Below are positions 51,961 through 61,153 of a stretch of 64,000 nucleotides of DNA, one piece after another (positions within the stretch are counted from its first letter, which is position 1; each line of letters starts with the position of its first letter). This DNA comes from Thermococcus zilligii AN1 (lineage in GTDB: Archaea; Methanobacteriota_B; Thermococci; Thermococcales; Thermococcaceae). The stretch lies in the NCBI RefSeq assembly GCF_000258515.1, contig NZ_AJLF01000001.1, forward strand, positions 372,001 to 436,000, given 5' to 3'. A program made the position numbers and the translations under genes. The notes below the pieces were generated by a model. It was not told where the DNA came from, did not search any database, and worked only from the letters and a program-made list of their open reading frames with translations.

Positions 51961-53409
51961 TCAGTAAGTCCTCGCAAAGCGCGCTATGAACTTCGCCTCT
52001 CCGCCGCAGACCGGGCACTTCTTCCCTTCCGGTGCCCTGGCGTTCTCCTCCGGGTAGGGGATGCCGAGCATCTTGGCGTCGAGCTCTTCCTCCATCTTCA
52101 GGCCGCACTCTTCGCTGCCACACCAGGGGATCTCCACGATTCCGCGCCTGTCCTCAAAAACGGCTTTTGCCTCCTCGATTGTGTCAACGCGCTTGATGTG
52201 GCTCTCGAGGAACTCCCTGGCGCGGTTGTAGAGGTTTTCCATTATATCGTCGAAGGTCCTCCTGACGGCCTCGACGATCTTAGCCCTCTCAACGACCTCC
52301 TTCGTGAGGGTGTCGCGCCTTGCTATCACGGCCTTTTTGCCCTCAACGTCCTTCGGGCCGACCTCTATCCTCACCGGAACGCCCTTCAGCTCCCAGTCGT
52401 AGTATTTCCTGCCGGGCCTTATGTCCCTCTCGTCAACCTGAACGCGGATTCCGGCGTTTCTGAGTTCTTCAGCTATCCCCCTCGCATAGGCGAAGACGTC
52501 TGCGTCTGTCTCCTTCATTGGGATCGGGATTATAACCACCTGTATCGGCGCTATCGTCGGCGGGAGAACCATGCCACTGTCGTCGCCGTGTATGCCTATG
52601 ACAGCGGCTAAGAGCCTCTCGCTCATTCCGAAGGTCGTCTGGTGGACGTACTCGTGCTCTCCGCTCTCGGTCTCGTACTGGATGTTGTAGGCCTTCGCGA
52701 AGTTCTGCCTGTAGTTGTGCATCGTGCCTATTTGAAGCGTCCTCCCGTCGGGCATCATGACCTCTGCTCCGAGGGAGTAGTAGGCGCCAGGGAACTTGTC
52801 CCACTCCGGCCTCTTTGAGACGATGTAAGGTAACGCGAGGAACTTGGCGAGCCTGTCGAATATCTCGAGGTCTTCCCTTATCTGCCTCTCGGCGTCCTCG
52901 TAGCTGTCGTGGGCAGTGTGGGCTTCAAAAAACCTGCTTATCTCCCTGACGCGGATGAGGGGCCTCGTGTGCTTGGTCTCGTACCTGTAAACGTTAACTA
53001 TCTGGTAGATTTTGAGGGGCAGGTCGGCGTGCGACCTTATCCAGAGTGAAAACATCGAATACATTGCCGTCTCGCTCGTTGGCCTGAGGATGAGCCTGAC
53101 GTCCAGCGGGTCGTGGCCGGCATGGGTTACCCAGAAGACCTCCCCCTCAAAGCCGGCTATGTGCTCCGCCTCCTTCTGGAACTCGGTTTCGGGGATGAGG
53201 GCGGGGAAGAGGACCTCTTCGTGGCCGGTTCTTTCCATCTCGGAGTGGATGAACTTCTCTATGTTGCGCATGATCTTGAGGCCGTAGGGAAGCCAGATGT
53301 TCATCCCCTTGACCGGGTAACGCTTGTCCTGGATTCCGGCGGTTTCTATAAGCTCGTTGTACCATTCGCTGAAGTTCTCGCTCCACTTTTCACGCCTCAC
53401 CTTTTCCAT
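51961..53409 (-). CDS. proS: Prolyl-tRNA synthetase
   Basis: 482 residues, class II, archaeal/eukaryotic type: no bacterial editing insertion, and a C-terminal zinc-type domain with [11 protein letters not shown] and CPVCGG. Motif 2 is [27 protein letters not shown]; motif 3 [21 protein letters not shown]. Start at ATG 53409 with GGTGGTG. Separated by 69 bases from the next minus-strand gene. Confidence 0.97.
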   Translation of the reverse strand: MEKVRREKWSENFSEWYNELIETAGIQDKRYPVKGMNIWLPYGLKIMRNIEKFIHSEMERTGHEEVLFPALIPETEFQKEAEHIAGFEGEVFWVTHAGHDPLDVRLILRPTSETAMYSMFSLWIRSHADLPLKIYQIVNVYRYETKHTRPLIRVREISRFFEAHTAHDSYEDAERQIREDLEIFDRLAKFLALPYIVSKRPEWDKFPGAYYSLGAEVMMPDGRTLQIGTMHNYRQNFAKAYNIQYETESGEHEYVHQTTFGMSERLLAAVIGIHGDDSGMVLPPTIAPIQVVIIPIPMKETDADVFAYARGIAEELRNAGIRVQVDERDIRPGRKYYDWELKGVPVRIEVGPKDVEGKKAVIARRDTLTKEVVERAKIVEAVRRTFDDIMENLYNRAREFLESHIKRVDTIEEAKAVFEDRRGIVEIPWCGSEECGLKMEEELDAKMLGIPYPEENARAPEGKKCPVCGGEAKFIARFARTY

Positions 53410-53478
53410 GGGCACCACCTGGGGCAGAGATAGGAAAGCCCCTTTTAAGGTTTCAGGTTTGAGGGAAAAATGAAAGCC

Positions 53479-54804
53479 TCAGAACTTCAGAACCCTGGCA
53501 AGGACTATAAGCGGATCCCAGACCGGGGCGAAGGGCGGCGCGTAGGCAAGGTCAGTGAAGAATGCATCCCTCGTAGTGAAGCCCGCCTGAAGCATCGCCG
53601 CGGCCGTGTCTATCCTGGGCAGTATTTCGGCACCGACGGCCTGGACTCCGAGCAGTTTGTTGGTCTCGTTGTCAACGACACCCTTCAACCATATTTTTCT
53701 GGCTCCCGGGTAGTAGTGGGGCTTCGTCTCAGCCTTTACGAAGGCAGTCCTGACGTCGTAGCCTTCCTTAATTGCTTCGTCCTCGGTGAGGCCTGTCTTA
53801 CCTATCTCAAGGTCGAGGAACTTGGTTATGCTCGTTCCAAGCACACCGGGGAAGGTTATCTCCTCCCCCGCTATGTTGCTTCCGGCCACGTAACCCATCT
53901 TGTTTCCTGCTGGGGCCAGCGGAACCCACACCCGCTTGCCCGTGATGATGTGCTTTGTCTCCGCAACGTCCCCGGCCGCGTAAACGTTCTCGACGCTCGT
54001 CTGCATCCTCTCGTTCGTCCATATCGCGCCGGTCTCGCCTATCCTAACCCCCAGTTCCCTTGCCAGTTCGGTGTTCGGCTCTATCCCTGTGGCAACCACG
54101 ACGAGGTCAGCTTTATACTCACCAGCGTCGGTGATGACCTTCTCGACCCTCCCATCGCCCTCGAAGCGCAGGATGAGTTCCTTGAGGCGGAGGTTGAGGC
54201 TGGCCCTGAGCTTCTCCTCGACTATGTCCGTAATCTCCTTATCGAAGCTCTTCCTGAGGATCCTCTCGCTCCTGCCGATGAGGGTCACGTTTTTACCCCT
54301 CGCAACAAAGGCCTCGGCCATCTCGAGGGCGATGTAGCCTGTTCCGATGACGACAACATCTCTGACGTCGTGCTTTTCCATGTACTCGGTTATTGCAACT
54401 GCATCCGGAGGCAGGTCGGCGGTGAAGACTCCCGGCAGGTCTATCCCCTCTATTGCCGGAACCTGGGGCGAGGCGCCGTTGGCGAAGACTAAGTAGTCCC
54501 AATCGTAGGTGTGCTCCCCTCCCTGCTCTCTCACGCGGACTCTCCCCTGCTCCACCTCGATGACCTCTGCTCTCATGTGGAGGTCAATGCCGCGCTCCTT
54601 GATGAAGACCTCTGGAGGGTAATGCATGAGCTTCTCCTTCGGTGAAATTCCCTCGACGACGTAGGGGATGCCGCAGGGGGCGTGGCTTACCCACTCGGTG
54701 GCTTCAAAGACCTTGACGTCCCACCCGGGCTTGAGCCTCTTAACTCGAGAGGCAGCGCTCATTCCAGCCGCTCCGCCACCTATGATGACCACCGTTTTCT
54801 TCAT
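53479..54804 (-). CDS. CoA-disulfide-reductase-like flavoprotein
   Basis: 441 residues, two-dinucleotide-binding reductase. FAD site [16 protein letters not shown], active-site C44 in [12 protein letters not shown](P) site [17 protein letters not shown] (about 150-166), VYAAGDVAE for FAD, and a dimer domain. The single N-terminal Cys matches the CoADR / NAD(P)H:sulfur or polysulfide oxidoreductase group of Thermococcales, and the exact electron acceptor cannot be told from sequence. Confidence 0.93.
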   Translation of the reverse strand: MKKTVVIIGGGAAGMSAASRVKRLKPGWDVKVFEATEWVSHAPCGIPYVVEGISPKEKLMHYPPEVFIKERGIDLHMRAEVIEVEQGRVRVREQGGEHTYDWDYLVFANGASPQVPAIEGIDLPGVFTADLPPDAVAITEYMEKHDVRDVVVIGTGYIALEMAEAFVARGKNVTLIGRSERILRKSFDKEITDIVEEKLRASLNLRLKELILRFEGDGRVEKVITDAGEYKADLVVVATGIEPNTELARELGVRIGETGAIWTNERMQTSVENVYAAGDVAETKHIITGKRVWVPLAPAGNKMGYVAGSNIAGEEITFPGVLGTSITKFLDLEIGKTGLTEDEAIKEGYDVRTAFVKAETKPHYYPGARKIWLKGVVDNETNKLLGVQAVGAEILPRIDTAAAMLQAGFTTRDAFFTDLAYAPPFAPVWDPLIVLARVLKF

Positions 54805-54924
54805 CCCGCATCACCACAAAAGGTTCAAAACCATGGGTTAAAAATTTGCCTTACCCTCATCCCGGATTACCATAAACCTTTTTATTTCCTTCCACATACC
54901 ACCCCGGCTGGCGAGGTGGTGAAA

Positions 54925-55257
54925 ATGAAGTTCTGTCCGAAGTGCGGGAACCTCATGCTCCCAGACAGAAGGAGAAAAGTATGGGTCTGCCGTGTGTGCG
55001 GCCATGAGGAGCCATTTGAAGAGGAAAAGGACAGGGAAAAGACCAGAATTACCCAGAAGGTCGAGCACAAACCCAACGAGGAAATCGTTGTTATCGAGCA
55101 GGACGTTAAGACCCTGCCAACCACCAAGGTTACCTGCCCCAAGTGCGGCAACGATACAGCGTACTGGTGGGAGCTCCAGACGAGAGCCGGGGACGAGCCA
55201 AGTACAATATTCTACAGGTGTACCAGGTGCGGCCACGTATGGAGGTCTTACGAGTGA
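54925..55257 (+). CDS. tfs: Transcription factor S (TFS)
   Basis: 110 residues: N-terminal zinc ribbon (CPKCGN ... CRVCGH) and C-terminal TFIIS-like ribbon (CPKCGNDTAYWWELQTRAGDEPSTIFYRCTRCGHVW), with the acidic Asp-Glu tip that stimulates RNA cleavage by backtracked RNA polymerase. Start ATG 54925 with GAGGTGGTG. The next gene begins within its stop codon (GTGA). Confidence 0.96.
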   Translation: MKFCPKCGNLMLPDRRRKVWVCRVCGHEEPFEEEKDREKTRITQKVEHKPNEEIVVIEQDVKTLPTTKVTCPKCGNDTAYWWELQTRAGDEPSTIFYRCTRCGHVWRSYE

Positions 55258-55442
55258 GGGACGTTGAAAGGGAAGTCCTTTTAAAGCTTGCAAAAAAGGC
55301 GTTGGAAGAACTGGATGAGGCCTACCTTAGGGTACCAGATCTGGATAACGGAAAAGCTTATTTATTCAGGGGGAAAGAGAGGGTCAGGCTGATGCTCAGA
55401 ATCCTGGAGTCTATGAATAGGGGGGATGAAGATGCCGTTTGA
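55254..55442 (+). CDS. 62-residue ORF between tfs and pcn
   Basis: 62 residues: helical KLAKKALEELDEAYLRVPDLD followed by NGKAYLFRGKERVRLMLRILESMNRG. The GTG start overlaps the tfs stop, with GGAGGT 7 bases upstream, and the 3' end overlaps pcn by 11 bases. Both overlaps argue for a real, translationally coupled gene. No family recognised. Confidence 0.75.
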   Translation: MRDVEREVLLKLAKKALEELDEAYLRVPDLDNGKAYLFRGKERVRLMLRILESMNRGDEDAV

Positions 55443-56181
55443 GATAGTTTTTGACGGTGCTAAAGAGTTTGCAGACCTTATAGCCACTGCCAGCAACCTG
55501 ATTGACGAGGCGGCTTTCAAGGTTACCGGGGAAGGAATAAGCATGCGTGCCATGGATCCCAGCAGAGTGGTTCTGGTAGACCTTCATCTGCCGGTGAGCA
55601 TTTTCTCCAAGTACGAGGTCGAGGAGCCTGAAACCATAGGCATAAACATGGACCACTTCAAGAAGATCCTCAGGAGAGGAAAGAGCAAAGACGCCCTAAT
55701 ACTCAGGAAGGGCGATGAAAACTTCCTTGAGATAACCTTTGAGGGAACCGCAAAAAGAACCTTCCGCCTTCCCCTCATAGACGTTGAAGAACTCGGGCTT
55801 GACCTTCCGGAGCTACCCTTCACCGCTAAAGTTGTTCTCCTCGGCGAAGTCTTAAAGGAAGCCATAAAGGACGCCTCCCTCGTCAGCGATGCCCTCAAAT
55901 TCATGGCGACTGAAAACGAATTCACGATGAAGGCCGAGGGGGAGACCAACGAGGTCGAGATAAAGCTCACCCTTGAGGATGAGGGCTTGCTTGACCTGGA
56001 AGTCCAGGAGGAGACCACGAGCGCCTATGGAATAAGCTATCTGGCCGATATGGTCAAGGGCATCGGAAAAGCCGAGGAGGTCACGCTGAGGTTCGGCAAC
56101 GAGATGCCCCTCCAGATGGAGTACCATATCAGGGACGAAGGAAAGCTTACATTCCTCCTCGCTCCGCGCGTGGGGGAGTGA
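55432..56181 (+). CDS. pcn: Replication sliding clamp PCNA
   Basis: 249 residues; homotrimeric clamp for DNA polymerase and other PIP-box proteins. PFEIVFDGAKEFADLI, GISMRAMDPSRVVLVDLHLP, the interdomain connecting loop around LIDVEELGLDLPELPF, and the C-terminal LTFLLAPRV agree with Pyrococcus PCNA. Start is the second ATG (55432) with GGGGGGATG in front. Confidence 0.98.
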   Translation: MPFEIVFDGAKEFADLIATASNLIDEAAFKVTGEGISMRAMDPSRVVLVDLHLPVSIFSKYEVEEPETIGINMDHFKKILRRGKSKDALILRKGDENFLEITFEGTAKRTFRLPLIDVEELGLDLPELPFTAKVVLLGEVLKEAIKDASLVSDALKFMATENEFTMKAEGETNEVEIKLTLEDEGLLDLEVQEETTSAYGISYLADMVKGIGKAEEVTLRFGNEMPLQMEYHIRDEGKLTFLLAPRVGE

Positions 56182-56213
56182 CTTCTAAACTCTAACTTTT
56201 TTGGTGGTTGGGG

Positions 56214-56810
56214 ATGGACATCATTAAACTCAGGGAGATGCTTGAGGAGGAGCTTTCAAAACCAGAACTCGTAGGAATCGATGAATCTTTTTACGTTGAT
56301 TTCGACAGCCTGATAAAGGCCCTTCACCTGGGGGCCGAGAGCTCCCGGGAGAGGGGAGAAAACCTGGAAGAGGCCATATACCTTGAGCAGCTTAAGATAG
56401 CTGAGGGGTTGATGAGGGAAATAATACGGCTGAGACTTCACAAGCTCGTTGATGCGGTCTTTTCTGGAAGTTTTAGCCCCGGTGAGCTGGTCGAGGAGGA
56501 AAGGAAACTATTCCTGATTCTGAAAGCCTTTGTTGAGAGGAAGGAATTTGGAAAAGGTGCCCAGACCCAGAAGCAGGTGGAAGAGGAGGAAAAAGAAGCT
56601 GATCTGAGCTTGGAAGTGGTCAGCAAGGAAGGCTCCCGGGGGGCAAGAATTCGCACCGCTTACATAGTCTCCGCTGACCTGCCCTCAATCCTGGACGAAA
56701 ACCTCAGAGAGCACGGGCCAGTAACTGCTGGCGACCTCGTGGTGCTTCCCGAGAGCATTGGCGAGGTTCTCGTTAAAAGGGGCGTTGCTAAAAGAGTCAC
56801 AATTCTTTGA
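56214..56810 (+). CDS. gins15: GINS complex subunit GINS15 (Gins51)
   Basis: 198 residues in A-B order: helical A domain (about 1-115, DFDSLIKALHLGAESSRERGENLEEAIYLEQLKIAEGLMREIIRLR), an acidic linker (about 120-140, QVEEEEKEADL), then a small beta-rich B domain (GPVTAGDLVVLPESIGEVLVKRGVAKRV). Part of the MCM-GINS-GAN helicase complex. Adjacent to pcn, as in T. kodakarensis. Start ATG 56214 with GGTGGTTGGGG. Confidence 0.9.
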   Translation: MDIIKLREMLEEELSKPELVGIDESFYVDFDSLIKALHLGAESSRERGENLEEAIYLEQLKIAEGLMREIIRLRLHKLVDAVFSGSFSPGELVEEERKLFLILKAFVERKEFGKGAQTQKQVEEEEKEADLSLEVVSKEGSRGARIRTAYIVSADLPSILDENLREHGPVTAGDLVVLPESIGEVLVKRGVAKRVTIL

Positions 56811-56830
56811 AGAGAAAAGAAAGAAAAGGT

Positions 56831-59800
56831 TCAGCCGAACCTCTCCAGGAACGTCTGAAGCACCTTGTTGGCCTTGTTCTCATAGGTGTAGGCAAGTTTC
56901 ATGTAGTACGCTGCCCTGTTTGGATCGACGTTTAGCAGGTTCTGTGCTTCTTCGTAGTAGTAGACCGCCCTGTTGTGGTATTTGCCCGCGAGGTTGAGGA
57001 TCATGGTCCTGGTTGGCTCAGGAATTGCCGACTGGACGAGTGCTGTGAGGTTCTCGTATAGCTGGATCTCTCCCTCGTACAGGTTCTTCCAGTACTGGTA
57101 CCTGGACATGGTATCTATCTGGCCAAGGGTGAACGTCTTCTCGGCGTCCTCGTAGTTCGGGTTTATGACCCTTATCCTGAGGGTGTCCTGAGGTCCGCGC
57201 GGTATGTAGTAGAACTCAAGGATTCCGTTGTTGGTGTAGTAGATCTCACCGTTAACTATGACCGTGCTCTCTCCCATGATTGGTGTCATGTTCTGGGCAT
57301 CGAGGAGGAGCACCCTGATCTTGGTTGGCTCGCCGGGGATTACCTCTCTTTCCGCGTAGGCAATCACGACCATCTTCGGCAGTCCGACCTGGATTATGAC
57401 GGGGGCGTAGTCGAGTACTTCGCCGGTTGAGCTGTCCTTGACACCAATTACGCCGAGGTATGTTCCGCTCTCGTTGACTTTGATGCTGACCGAGGCGTAA
57501 GTGATGCTGTTGTTGACTATCGGGGCAGTGCTCGGGCTTACTTTGATGTCACCGTTGTCCCCGAGGATCTGGTAGTAGAAGACGTAGTGGATCGGGTTGT
57601 AGCCAGCGGTGTCGTAGCCATGAACCGCTATGAGGTAGTACCCCGGCTCTGGCATGAACTTTTCGAAGACCTCGTCGCTGGCCGGGCCGATCTGGTCTGT
57701 GTAGACTATGTAGTTGGCGAAGTTCTTGAGATCATCATAGGTCGGGAAGTAGTACACGTAGAGGTCAAGATCAGCGTTCGGGTCCTCTGGCTGGGTTATA
57801 CCGACGCGGAGGTAGTAGTCGCTTCCTGTGATGGGTATGACACCTATGACGTCGAATTTATCCTGGCTGACGCTCCTTACCATGCCATAGACCTGGTCGA
57901 GCCTGCCCATACCGAGCCCGTAGAGCTCCGCCTGGAAGGTTCCGTAGTTGGTGTTCTTAACCTTGATTGCAGAGCGAATAACTCCCGGGGAGTCTGTATC
58001 GATTATCATCCTCTCGGGCTGTATGGTCACTCCAACGGTTTCGACGCTTATGGTGTAGTGGGACTCGTTGTAGCCGGTTCTGGCCTTTGCGTAGGTGCTG
58101 GTGTAGGCCGTTATCTCCCAGGTACCGGGTTCTGGGTTCTTAATAACCCAGGTGTACTCCGGCAGGCCGGGGCCGACGAAGTAGTAGCCCGGAACGTAGC
58201 TCGCTACAACTGCACCCTTTGGTCTCGCTATCATGAGGGTTGTCCTGCCCATGGCAACTCCGTTCTCGTCGAGTGGTACTCTCAGGGTAACGCGGAGCTC
58301 CTTGGTTCCGGGGGCGACCTGGTAGAAGTAGTGCTTGGTAGCACCTGAGAGAGCGGTGTCACTGAGTGAGGCCTTGTTCTGTCCGCCCATGTTCATCGGC
58401 AGGTCGACTATGACCGGGATGAAGTCGTCGATGCAGCTGGTCTCGGGGTCGTCGATGTAAACGAAGCCAACGTAGAGGTGACCGGGCTGGAGCCTGGAGT
58501 AGTCTATCTGGATTGAGAAGCTTCCGAAGGTTTCTCCTCCGGCTATTACGGTGTCAACGTTGGGAATGATCCAATCATCGCTTGTGCTTATGCGGTAGGC
58601 CTTCTCTGCCAAAACCGGGAAGAATCCATAGCCGTTCTCGTATTCCATCGGGTAGAAGTAGAGTGGAACTCCGGCCGGGAACTCGTTCCTAATGTAGACA
58701 CCGCGGTAGAGGTAGGGCAGGTCGTAGAGACCGTAGAAGTAGCTGTTGTACTCGATGTAATACGGGCTTATGGGTATCTCCTTCTTCCCGAGGGCGTTCT
58801 TGAAGCCTGTGAAGGTGGTTCCACCGTAGATGTATGTGGTCTTCTCCCCGCTGAGGTTCTGGAGGACGGCTATTGCACCGTCGACCTGTATCAGTCCGAA
58901 GCCCTGGTCGACCGGGGTGGCCTCCGGGACTGGAACTGCACTCATCTCAAGGGCGCGCTTTATCATTATCGGGTTATAAGGCAGGTTGTGCTGCTTGGCG
59001 TAGCTTATCATGAGCGCCACTGCACCGCTGACATGGGGAGTTGCCATTGAAGTTCCGTCCCATATTCCGTAATACGCGGATGGGTTCTTGTTACGTACGG
59101 TGTTCCAGAGCGGGAGGCTTGAGAATATCATCTCGCCCGGTGCTATGACGTCCGGGTCAAGGAGACCGTCCATCCTCGGGCCCCTGCTGGAGAAGCTCGC
59201 CACGGTGTCGGCAACGCCGTCGGTCTTGTAGAAGCGTTTCCAGCGCTCGCTTGAGCGGAACGCTCCAACGGTTATGACGAGGTCACTGTTACCTGGAGCA
59301 TGGACGGTGTTGGTTGTTGGTCCCGCGTTTCCGGCGGCGATGGCGAAGGTGACGCCGAAGAGGTCAGTTATCATGTTAGCGTAGAATATTCCCGGGCTCT
59401 CCAGACCGTCGTTTATCTCCCCGCCTCCGCCGAGGGACATGCTTATGACATCGGCACCTTTCAGAGCGGCGTAGAACATTCCATTGATTATCCAGCTCGT
59501 CCTTCCAAAGCCCCGCACACCCGGGAGAACCTTAACCTCGATGAGCTGGGCGTTCGGTGCCATTCCATAGACATCGGAGAACACCGGGTCGTCCGGGAGA
59601 CCAACACCGGCGACTGTACCGCTGACGTGCGTTCCGTGGCCGTGGGCGTCCCACATGAACATTGCGTAGCCGATTCCCGGCCCGTAGGGGATCGTAAAGA
59701 GCGGGTTCTCATCGTTGCTCATATCTCCTATGTGCACCCTGGCCAGAGCTATGTTCACCTTGGTGGTGTTCACGGTAACGTAGTCCCCGGTGATGTCGTA

Positions 59801-60778
59801 AAGGGTCATCGGCTGGTCGTCGGTGAAGTCGTTGTTGAGGTTGAGGTCTATGTAGGCAACGAAGTTACCGCCCTGGTTGACAACGAGAACGGGGTAGACG
59901 TCGCTGAGGTCACCGAAGAGCCCGAAGTTGTAGGGGTCGTAGGGCTTACCATTGAAGTTGTTGAGGTCAAAGTACCTCTCGGGGAGGAGGCCGAGGTAGT
60001 ACTCGCTTCCGGCTATGTTGCCAACGTAGTATGCTGTCATGTTATACTCCGTCATGCTTGGGTGGCCGTAGTAAGCAGCGTAGGCTCCCCAGTAAACTGG
60101 AACCGTCATGTTGACGACTATGGTGCCGTTTATTGGTTTGTTTGTGGCATAGTAGAGCTGGGCTATTCCCTCGTCGCTGGCGTCGTAGATGTCGATTATC
60201 TTCCTCCTGCCGTCGAGGGTCTGCTGAAGGAACGGGTGGCCAACGTCAATGCCAGTGTCGAGAACGGCTACCACAACGTCCTCACCAAAGACTCCGTAGT
60301 TCACCCATGCGTCATAGGCGCGGGTGGTGAAGATGCTGAGGAACATGTCGGGCATCTGCGGGGCTTCCTTGGGGGGTAGGGCCTCAGGCTCCTTGGCCGG
60401 CTCCGGAAGCGTGACCATCTCGTCCTTCCAGATGCCGATTATTCCGCTGATTCCCTTGAGCTTTGCCAGGTTCTCCCGGGGTATGGTGGCAACTATGAAC
60501 TGGTATTGAGGCTTGCTTATCGGGTCAATCTCGCCGATCTTTGCTATCTCGTTGTAAACTTCCATGGCTTTGCTTTTGCTCGGCGCTATGATGAGTCTTA
60601 CCTCTTTCTCGTCCCCGCTGAGGAACTTCTCGATCTGCTCCTCAACGGGCATTATCTTGTTGCTTGGCTCGTTGGTTTGAGTGCTCATCCCTGCGGACAC
60701 TGCCGGCACTGTGGTCACTGGAACAACGGCCAGGGCCATAATCAAAACAATCAAGACGCTTAGGGTCTTTCTGTTCAT
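56831..60778 (-). CDS. pls: Pyrolysin-like S8 serine protease
   Basis: 1315-residue secreted subtilase. Signal peptide about 1-30 (LSVLIVLIMALAVVPV), propeptide about 31-150, catalytic triad D174 (AVLDTGIDVGHP), H381 (HGHGTHVSG) and S577 (DGTSMATPHVSGA). About 205 residues separate D and H, an insertion that pyrolysin also shows. Long beta-rich C-terminal part (about 640-1230), then a helical tail (about 1240-1315, YEGEIQLYENLTALVQ ... KVLQTFLERFG). Promoter TATA TTTTAATAAT on the minus strand near 60830-60842; GGAGGTG before the ATG. Confidence 0.95.
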   Translation of the reverse strand: MNRKTLSVLIVLIMALAVVPVTTVPAVSAGMSTQTNEPSNKIMPVEEQIEKFLSGDEKEVRLIIAPSKSKAMEVYNEIAKIGEIDPISKPQYQFIVATIPRENLAKLKGISGIIGIWKDEMVTLPEPAKEPEALPPKEAPQMPDMFLSIFTTRAYDAWVNYGVFGEDVVVAVLDTGIDVGHPFLQQTLDGRRKIIDIYDASDEGIAQLYYATNKPINGTIVVNMTVPVYWGAYAAYYGHPSMTEYNMTAYYVGNIAGSEYYLGLLPERYFDLNNFNGKPYDPYNFGLFGDLSDVYPVLVVNQGGNFVAYIDLNLNNDFTDDQPMTLYDITGDYVTVNTTKVNIALARVHIGDMSNDENPLFTIPYGPGIGYAMFMWDAHGHGTHVSGTVAGVGLPDDPVFSDVYGMAPNAQLIEVKVLPGVRGFGRTSWIINGMFYAALKGADVISMSLGGGGEINDGLESPGIFYANMITDLFGVTFAIAAGNAGPTTNTVHAPGNSDLVITVGAFRSSERWKRFYKTDGVADTVASFSSRGPRMDGLLDPDVIAPGEMIFSSLPLWNTVRNKNPSAYYGIWDGTSMATPHVSGAVALMISYAKQHNLPYNPIMIKRALEMSAVPVPEATPVDQGFGLIQVDGAIAVLQNLSGEKTTYIYGGTTFTGFKNALGKKEIPISPYYIEYNSYFYGLYDLPYLYRGVYIRNEFPAGVPLYFYPMEYENGYGFFPVLAEKAYRISTSDDWIIPNVDTVIAGGETFGSFSIQIDYSRLQPGHLYVGFVYIDDPETSCIDDFIPVIVDLPMNMGGQNKASLSDTALSGATKHYFYQVAPGTKELRVTLRVPLDENGVAMGRTTLMIARPKGAVVASYVPGYYFVGPGLPEYTWVIKNPEPGTWEITAYTSTYAKARTGYNESHYTISVETVGVTIQPERMIIDTDSPGVIRSAIKVKNTNYGTFQAELYGLGMGRLDQVYGMVRSVSQDKFDVIGVIPITGSDYYLRVGITQPEDPNADLDLYVYYFPTYDDLKNFANYIVYTDQIGPASDEVFEKFMPEPGYYLIAVHGYDTAGYNPIHYVFYYQILGDNGDIKVSPSTAPIVNNSITYASVSIKVNESGTYLGVIGVKDSSTGEVLDYAPVIIQVGLPKMVVIAYAEREVIPGEPTKIRVLLLDAQNMTPIMGESTVIVNGEIYYTNNGILEFYYIPRGPQDTLRIRVINPNYEDAEKTFTLGQIDTMSRYQYWKNLYEGEIQLYENLTALVQSAIPEPTRTMILNLAGKYHNRAVYYYEEAQNLLNVDPNRAAYYMKLAYTYENKANKVLQTFLERFG

Positions 60779-60826
60779 AATTCAGGACACCTCCATGCAC
60801 TTGTGTGCAGTAATGTATCGGCACTG

Positions 60827-60843
60827 AGATTATTAAAACTTTT
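60827..60843 (-). promoter_or_regulatory. Protease gene promoter
   Basis: On the minus strand GGAAAAAGTTTTAATAATC gives BRE GAAAAAG and TATA TTTTAATAAT, about 50-60 bases before the ATG at 60778. Confidence 0.6.
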
Positions 60844-61092
60844 TCCCCGGGATGCCCCGTAATAAGGGCCGAATAGCGGGTCTGGCAGGTTGCCATTGGA
60901 ATCCCATTTTTGGGCTCTTCGTGGAATATTGTGTCCACTAAAGATCTAAAAAGGGCATTGAGGGACGCCAACAACAAAGGGGTATCTTAGATACACTGAT
61001 GCATGGAAAAGAGGCCCCGAAGTTGGAATTCTCAAAATTTCTCCGGATTTGTCCGGTGGGGCTTAAAAAGCTTTTTCTCACTGGCTTTTCAG
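60844..61092. other. Divergent intergenic sequence with no gene
   Basis: About 250 bases between the protease promoter and the ppsA promoter. It holds GTATCTTAGATAC (60984-60996), a palindrome, and the inverted repeat TCCGGATTTGTCCGG near 61041-61055, but no open frame or RNA that I can support. Confidence 0.5.
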
Positions 61093-61133
61093 TTAATTTT
61101 AAATAGGGTTCCCCGATATCACCAACGGTAAGT
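61093..61133 (+). promoter_or_regulatory. ppsA promoter
   Basis: TATA TTTTAAATA at 61097-61105 after AGTTAA. Downstream, TATCAC at 61117-61122 equals one half of the Thermococcales glycolytic regulator motif TATCAC-N5-GTGATA, but the second half (GTAAGT) matches only three of six positions. Confidence 0.6.
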
Positions 61134-61153
61134 ACCTTGATGGAGGGATAGCC

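Noticed and set aside
59300-60379. 359-codon frame opposite the protease
   Set aside because: Antisense shadow of the catalytic domain of the pyrolysin-like gene.
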